Below are positions 53,801-55,773 of a stretch of DNA of 55,773 bases, piece by piece. The translations under genes were made by a program, and so were the position numbers. Location of the stretch: the NCBI GenBank assembly GCA_017744735.1, contig JAGIAR010000015.1, positions 1-55,773 of the forward strand, given 5' to 3'. Below the pieces are notes generated by a model. The model was given only the letters and a program-made list of their open reading frames with translations, had not been told where the DNA came from and searched no databases. Every line of letters starts with the position of its first letter. Within the stretch, counting starts at the first letter, position 1. Origin of the DNA: Novosphingobium sp. (GTDB lineage Bacteria > Pseudomonadota > Alphaproteobacteria > Sphingomonadales > Sphingomonadaceae).

Positions 53801-55773
53801 CGCCACGGTCGATGTCGCGGTTTCCGCGGTTGCCCATGGCGGCAGCGCGACTGCCCTTTCGACCGAAGCGCTGCAGCCGCTTGAATCGGAAGGCAATTCG
53901 GCCAACGCTTCGCTCGACGCCGGCATCTACCAGAGCGCCCAGACCACCGAAGGTGACGTTCCGCTGGGCCTCTCCCCTGCGCTTGCTCCGCTGGCGGTTG
54001 CCACCGGCGCCGACGCGGTTGCCTCGTTCGAGAACGGCGGCCTGTTCGGGGTCGCGGTGAATGCCGAAGCCACGGGCGCGACGGCTGTGGCCAATGCCGG
54101 GCTCAACAGCGGCATCCACCAGGAAGCGACCGGCACCAATGCCTATGCCTTCGCCAGCAACAGCGGAACGCTCGACTTCTCGGCCGGCGCGATCGCGACG
54201 GCGACCGACGGTTCGGCCGAGGCCAACGCGCATGTCTATAGCGGCATCTACCAGAACGTCTCGGGGTCGGTGGCCGAGGTGGACAACAGCGGCTCGCTGG
54301 ACGTTTCCGCCAGTGCCCACGCCGTGGCGCTGTACAACGCTTCGGCCGACGTGTTCGCCGGCGGCGTGGTGCAATATGCGAGCGGCGACGACGCGCAGAC
54401 GCTGTTCACCAACAGCAGCCATCTCGGGGTAGCTGCGGTCGCCTTCGCTTCGGGCAGCTCTGCCCAGGCACGGGCGTCCGCGACCGGCGTCTACCAGTCC
54501 GCTTCGGGCGCCACTGCGGCGACGATGTCGGCGGTGAACTCCGGCGAACTCGTCGTCGGCGCGACCGCCACGGCGGCTGCGGCCACGGGCGCGGCGGAGG
54601 CCACCGCCTCTGCGACGGGCATTTACCAGTACGGCGCGGCGGGCGGCGTTCCGTCGCTCGCGGTCCTCGACAACACCGGCATGCTGGATGTGACCGCAAG
54701 CGCGGTCGCCAACGGCGCAACCGACGGCGATGCCTATGCCAATGCGGTCGGCTATTACCTTGCGGGGAATGTCGATCCCGCGATCGACCTTACCAACGGC
54801 GGCACGATCGAGGCGCATGCCTTTGCCCAGGGCAATGACGAGGCGGCGGCCGAGGCCAGCGGCATCGACGTCAACGTGGCGGGTGCGCTCGCGGGCACGA
54901 TCGGCAATTCCGGCTCGATCCTGGCCGAAGCCAGCGCGGTCGGCGATGGCGCCGGCAACACCGCCGCCAGCGCGACCGGCATCGGCGTCTATGGCGATGT
55001 GATCGACACGGTGCTGACCAACAGCGGTTCGATCAATGCAACCGCGATCGTCGCCAGCACCGCGGCCCACGCCTCCGCCAACGGCATCTTCGTCGGGGAT
55101 GGCGGCGGCCTGCTGCTGCCGGGACCGGACGATGTGATGACGATCGACAACTCCGGTTCGATCAAGGCGGCGATCAGCTACGACGGTGGCGACACCTTCC
55201 AGTGGGGTGACGCGATCAACGTCCAGGGCGCGCCGAATCCGGTCGACATCAACCTGATGGGCGGCGCGACCGGTCCGGCGCATATCTGGGGCAACATCGA
55301 CATCTCTTCGGACGATGCGATCGTGGTTTCGGATGGCGAGACGGACTTCAACGGCGTGATCAACCCCGATCTCGTCAAGGAAGGCTCGCTGACGATCGCC
55401 GGGGACGGCACGCTGTTCCTGCGCAACGATGTTGCGGAGACCGAAGGCAGCTACAACGGCCCGTCCTATGTCCATGTCGACAGCGCGGACATCGAGGGCA
55501 CGCTGGCTCTGGAACTGCCGATCGACAACTCGGGTGGAACCCAGCCGCTCGGCACCTATTCGCAGGTCTTCGCCAACGATGTCGTCATCGGGCCGGACGC
55601 CGTGCTGGAGGTTCGCCCGGCAAGCACGAACGGACTGTACGAGAACTCGTATTTCTTCGACAACGTGATCGAGGCATCGAACTCGCTGTCTGGGACGTTT
55701 GCGAGCACGAATGCGGGTTCGATCTTCCTCGACGCGACGGCGATCTACGACGGCGACCACAATGGCGACGGCG
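50805..55773 (+). CDS. Giant repeat-rich autotransporter adhesin (3' end outside window)
   Basis: I translated this from the plus strand. The frame is open from 50805 to the window end, at least 1656 residues. The ATG at 50805 has GGGAG six bases upstream, and a signal peptide follows (ends PAMAEG); an ATG at 50784 is also in frame. The body is about two dozen imperfect repeats of 50-75 residues. Each has an Asn-Ser/Asp-Gly turn (IDNSGSL, ITNDGVL), an Ala/Thr-rich strand and a GIYQxA strand, as in a beta-helix passenger. The last 150 residues (LTIAGDGTLFL, YFFDNVIEASNSLSGTF) look like the linker before an autotransporter barrel, which would lie just outside. It is probably a surface adhesin. 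Confidence 0.88.
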   Translation, partial: MHNRSRYLLAVSVSAIALNAAPAMAEGPGFSQTNMAPGVDVTLDISNIGTAADGQAGVTANPAVVNSTLTGQVSQHSTATFDAIASIVAHDGVDILGSAAGTAAATATVINAFAQDASAGDAAQLGFLNDDHFGIAAEATATNPAGSADANASLGGPTFSQSASGDLVDITLTNLAPDGSDTPADFDIHASAQASGTTGATANTGVNVALQQVAHGSSSAHVAIENGGDFSIGAGADAAASLGNASASAGLHLGVYQYASADLAAASIENSGNFDVNVVATANGAADGAATASFDTGIHQIAIGYGSTADGPSASALVSNSGSMSFLADANGTGGAGTAFASATLGAGGMSGTGAAIWQQATAHDGDASVSLVNSNADTAVTPGIAIAASADAAAQTALGAGNGTASAIAHIERGVQQTGLALGTGGDATVGITNNGSLTIAANATAFGSDEVNADASIGTPPPHNTRWGIYQRAEADDGNASADVTNSGLLAITSTGTATADAGSASADATIYAGVGGIAYAHGADNTADVTLTNDGELDVAALAVANATTEANANAGIQFGVFQSAIGYDGLGSVAIVNGADASLDVSATARIDDAVSTATEAYADASMYIGIEQFAGASQPDSNSAQASIDNSGSISIGSNASALAADDAEANAGINWGIYQWASGTEAASASISNATGASIDIAAVANATALDGAAQATANLGRTDLNTGTGIVQFVRSGGEDTVASLTNSGAINLAASANAMGATHASASATVNYGVWQAVNAGTGAVPVSGSAHALFVNGATGADADPATFNISAVANATATDGMAEADASIGIGISQSAQAFGTYTTLADGGAFGYEAVASITNDGVLTVGATANANAATTTADGAQVPASFASADAVIQTGIWQYAFASSGPASAMLVNGADGSATVAAHANAFGTAAFADATVTAGIAQTATGTAALVSIDNSGSLAVDVAAHATGTNVAHASASLTDGIKQTAVAPGGTATASFVNEQGATVDVAVSAVAHGGSATALSTEALQPLESEGNSANASLDAGIYQSAQTTEGDVPLGLSPALAPLAVATGADAVASFENGGLFGVAVNAEATGATAVANAGLNSGIHQEATGTNAYAFASNSGTLDFSAGAIATATDGSAEANAHVYSGIYQNVSGSVAEVDNSGSLDVSASAHAVALYNASADVFAGGVVQYASGDDAQTLFTNSSHLGVAAVAFASGSSAQARASATGVYQSASGATAATMSAVNSGELVVGATATAAAATGAAEATASATGIYQYGAAGGVPSLAVLDNTGMLDVTASAVANGATDGDAYANAVGYYLAGNVDPAIDLTNGGTIEAHAFAQGNDEAAAEASGIDVNVAGALAGTIGNSGSILAEASAVGDGAGNTAASATGIGVYGDVIDTVLTNSGSINATAIVASTAAHASANGIFVGDGGGLLLPGPDDVMTIDNSGSIKAAISYDGGDTFQWGDAINVQGAPNPVDINLMGGATGPAHIWGNIDISSDDAIVVSDGETDFNGVINPDLVKEGSLTIAGDGTLFLRNDVAETEGSYNGPSYVHVDSADIEGTLALELPIDNSGGTQPLGTYSQVFANDVVIGPDAVLEVRPASTNGLYENSYFFDNVIEASNSLSGTFASTNAGSIFLDATAIYDGDHNGDG

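Noticed and set aside
50754..55760. A minus-strand open frame of 1668 codons
   Set aside because: Its translation is Arg/Gly/Asp-rich low-complexity sequence with no domain, and the plus strand carries a signal peptide and regular beta-helix repeats. It is the shadow of the autotransporter gene.

Overview
This window looks like the chromosome of an alphaproteobacterium of the order Sphingomonadales (Novosphingobium, Sphingobium or Sphingomonas type). The reasons are high GC content, three large TonB-dependent receptors, a UrcA-family protein, a PTS relay that serves only a dihydroxyacetone kinase, and many exported NTF2/SnoaL-like proteins. The assignment is inferred from gene content and not from a marker gene. 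I see no rRNA, tRNA, insertion sequence, phage gene or CRISPR array.

Layout. Positions 1-7.9 kb hold an exported NTF2-like gene cut by the left edge, an AraC regulator, and a coupled operon of two PQQ-dependent quinohaemoprotein dehydrogenases followed by a four-domain periplasmic NTF2-like protein. Positions 7.9-13.2 kb are a minus-strand operon of cytosolic NTF2-like proteins, an aromatic-acid-type MFS transporter and a terminal AraC regulator, with every junction overlapping. Positions 13.3-17.7 kb are a minus-strand dhaK-dhaL-dhaM-HPr-EI-HTH operon, a complete phosphorelay for dihydroxyacetone phosphorylation. Positions 17.7-21.9 kb hold five more NTF2-like genes, four of them exported. 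Positions 22-30.3 kb hold two TonB-dependent receptors, UrcA, an exported hypothetical protein and an esterase-like phytase-family protein. Positions 30.3-34.4 kb hold a PLP enzyme, a flavodoxin-like protein and the ergothioneine genes egtB and egtD. Positions 34.6-42.1 kb hold IclR and AraC regulators, a secreted alpha/beta hydrolase, a cupin protein, an SDR, an MFS transporter and an amidohydrolase. Positions 42.1-46.3 kb hold two paralogous exported proteins of about 700 residues with three NTF2-like domains each. They are divergent from a third TonB-dependent receptor (46.7-49.3 kb), which is followed by a cytochrome b561-YceI fusion and the start of a very long repeat-rich autotransporter that leaves the window on the right.

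The dominant theme is a catabolic region in which outer-membrane receptors, periplasmic PQQ dehydrogenases and inner-membrane MFS transporters surround an unusually large family of NTF2-fold proteins: 13 genes and, by my count, about 23 domains. NTF2-fold enzymes known elsewhere include dehydratases, the dehydrochlorinase LinA, and the lignin-dimer gamma-formaldehyde lyase LdpA of Novosphingobium. A pathway for a plant- or lignin-derived aromatic or polycyclic compound is therefore a reasonable guess, but the substrate cannot be read from sequence. A recurring RCTAAAC element found in the intergenic gaps of the first 25 kb may be the operator that ties these operons together.
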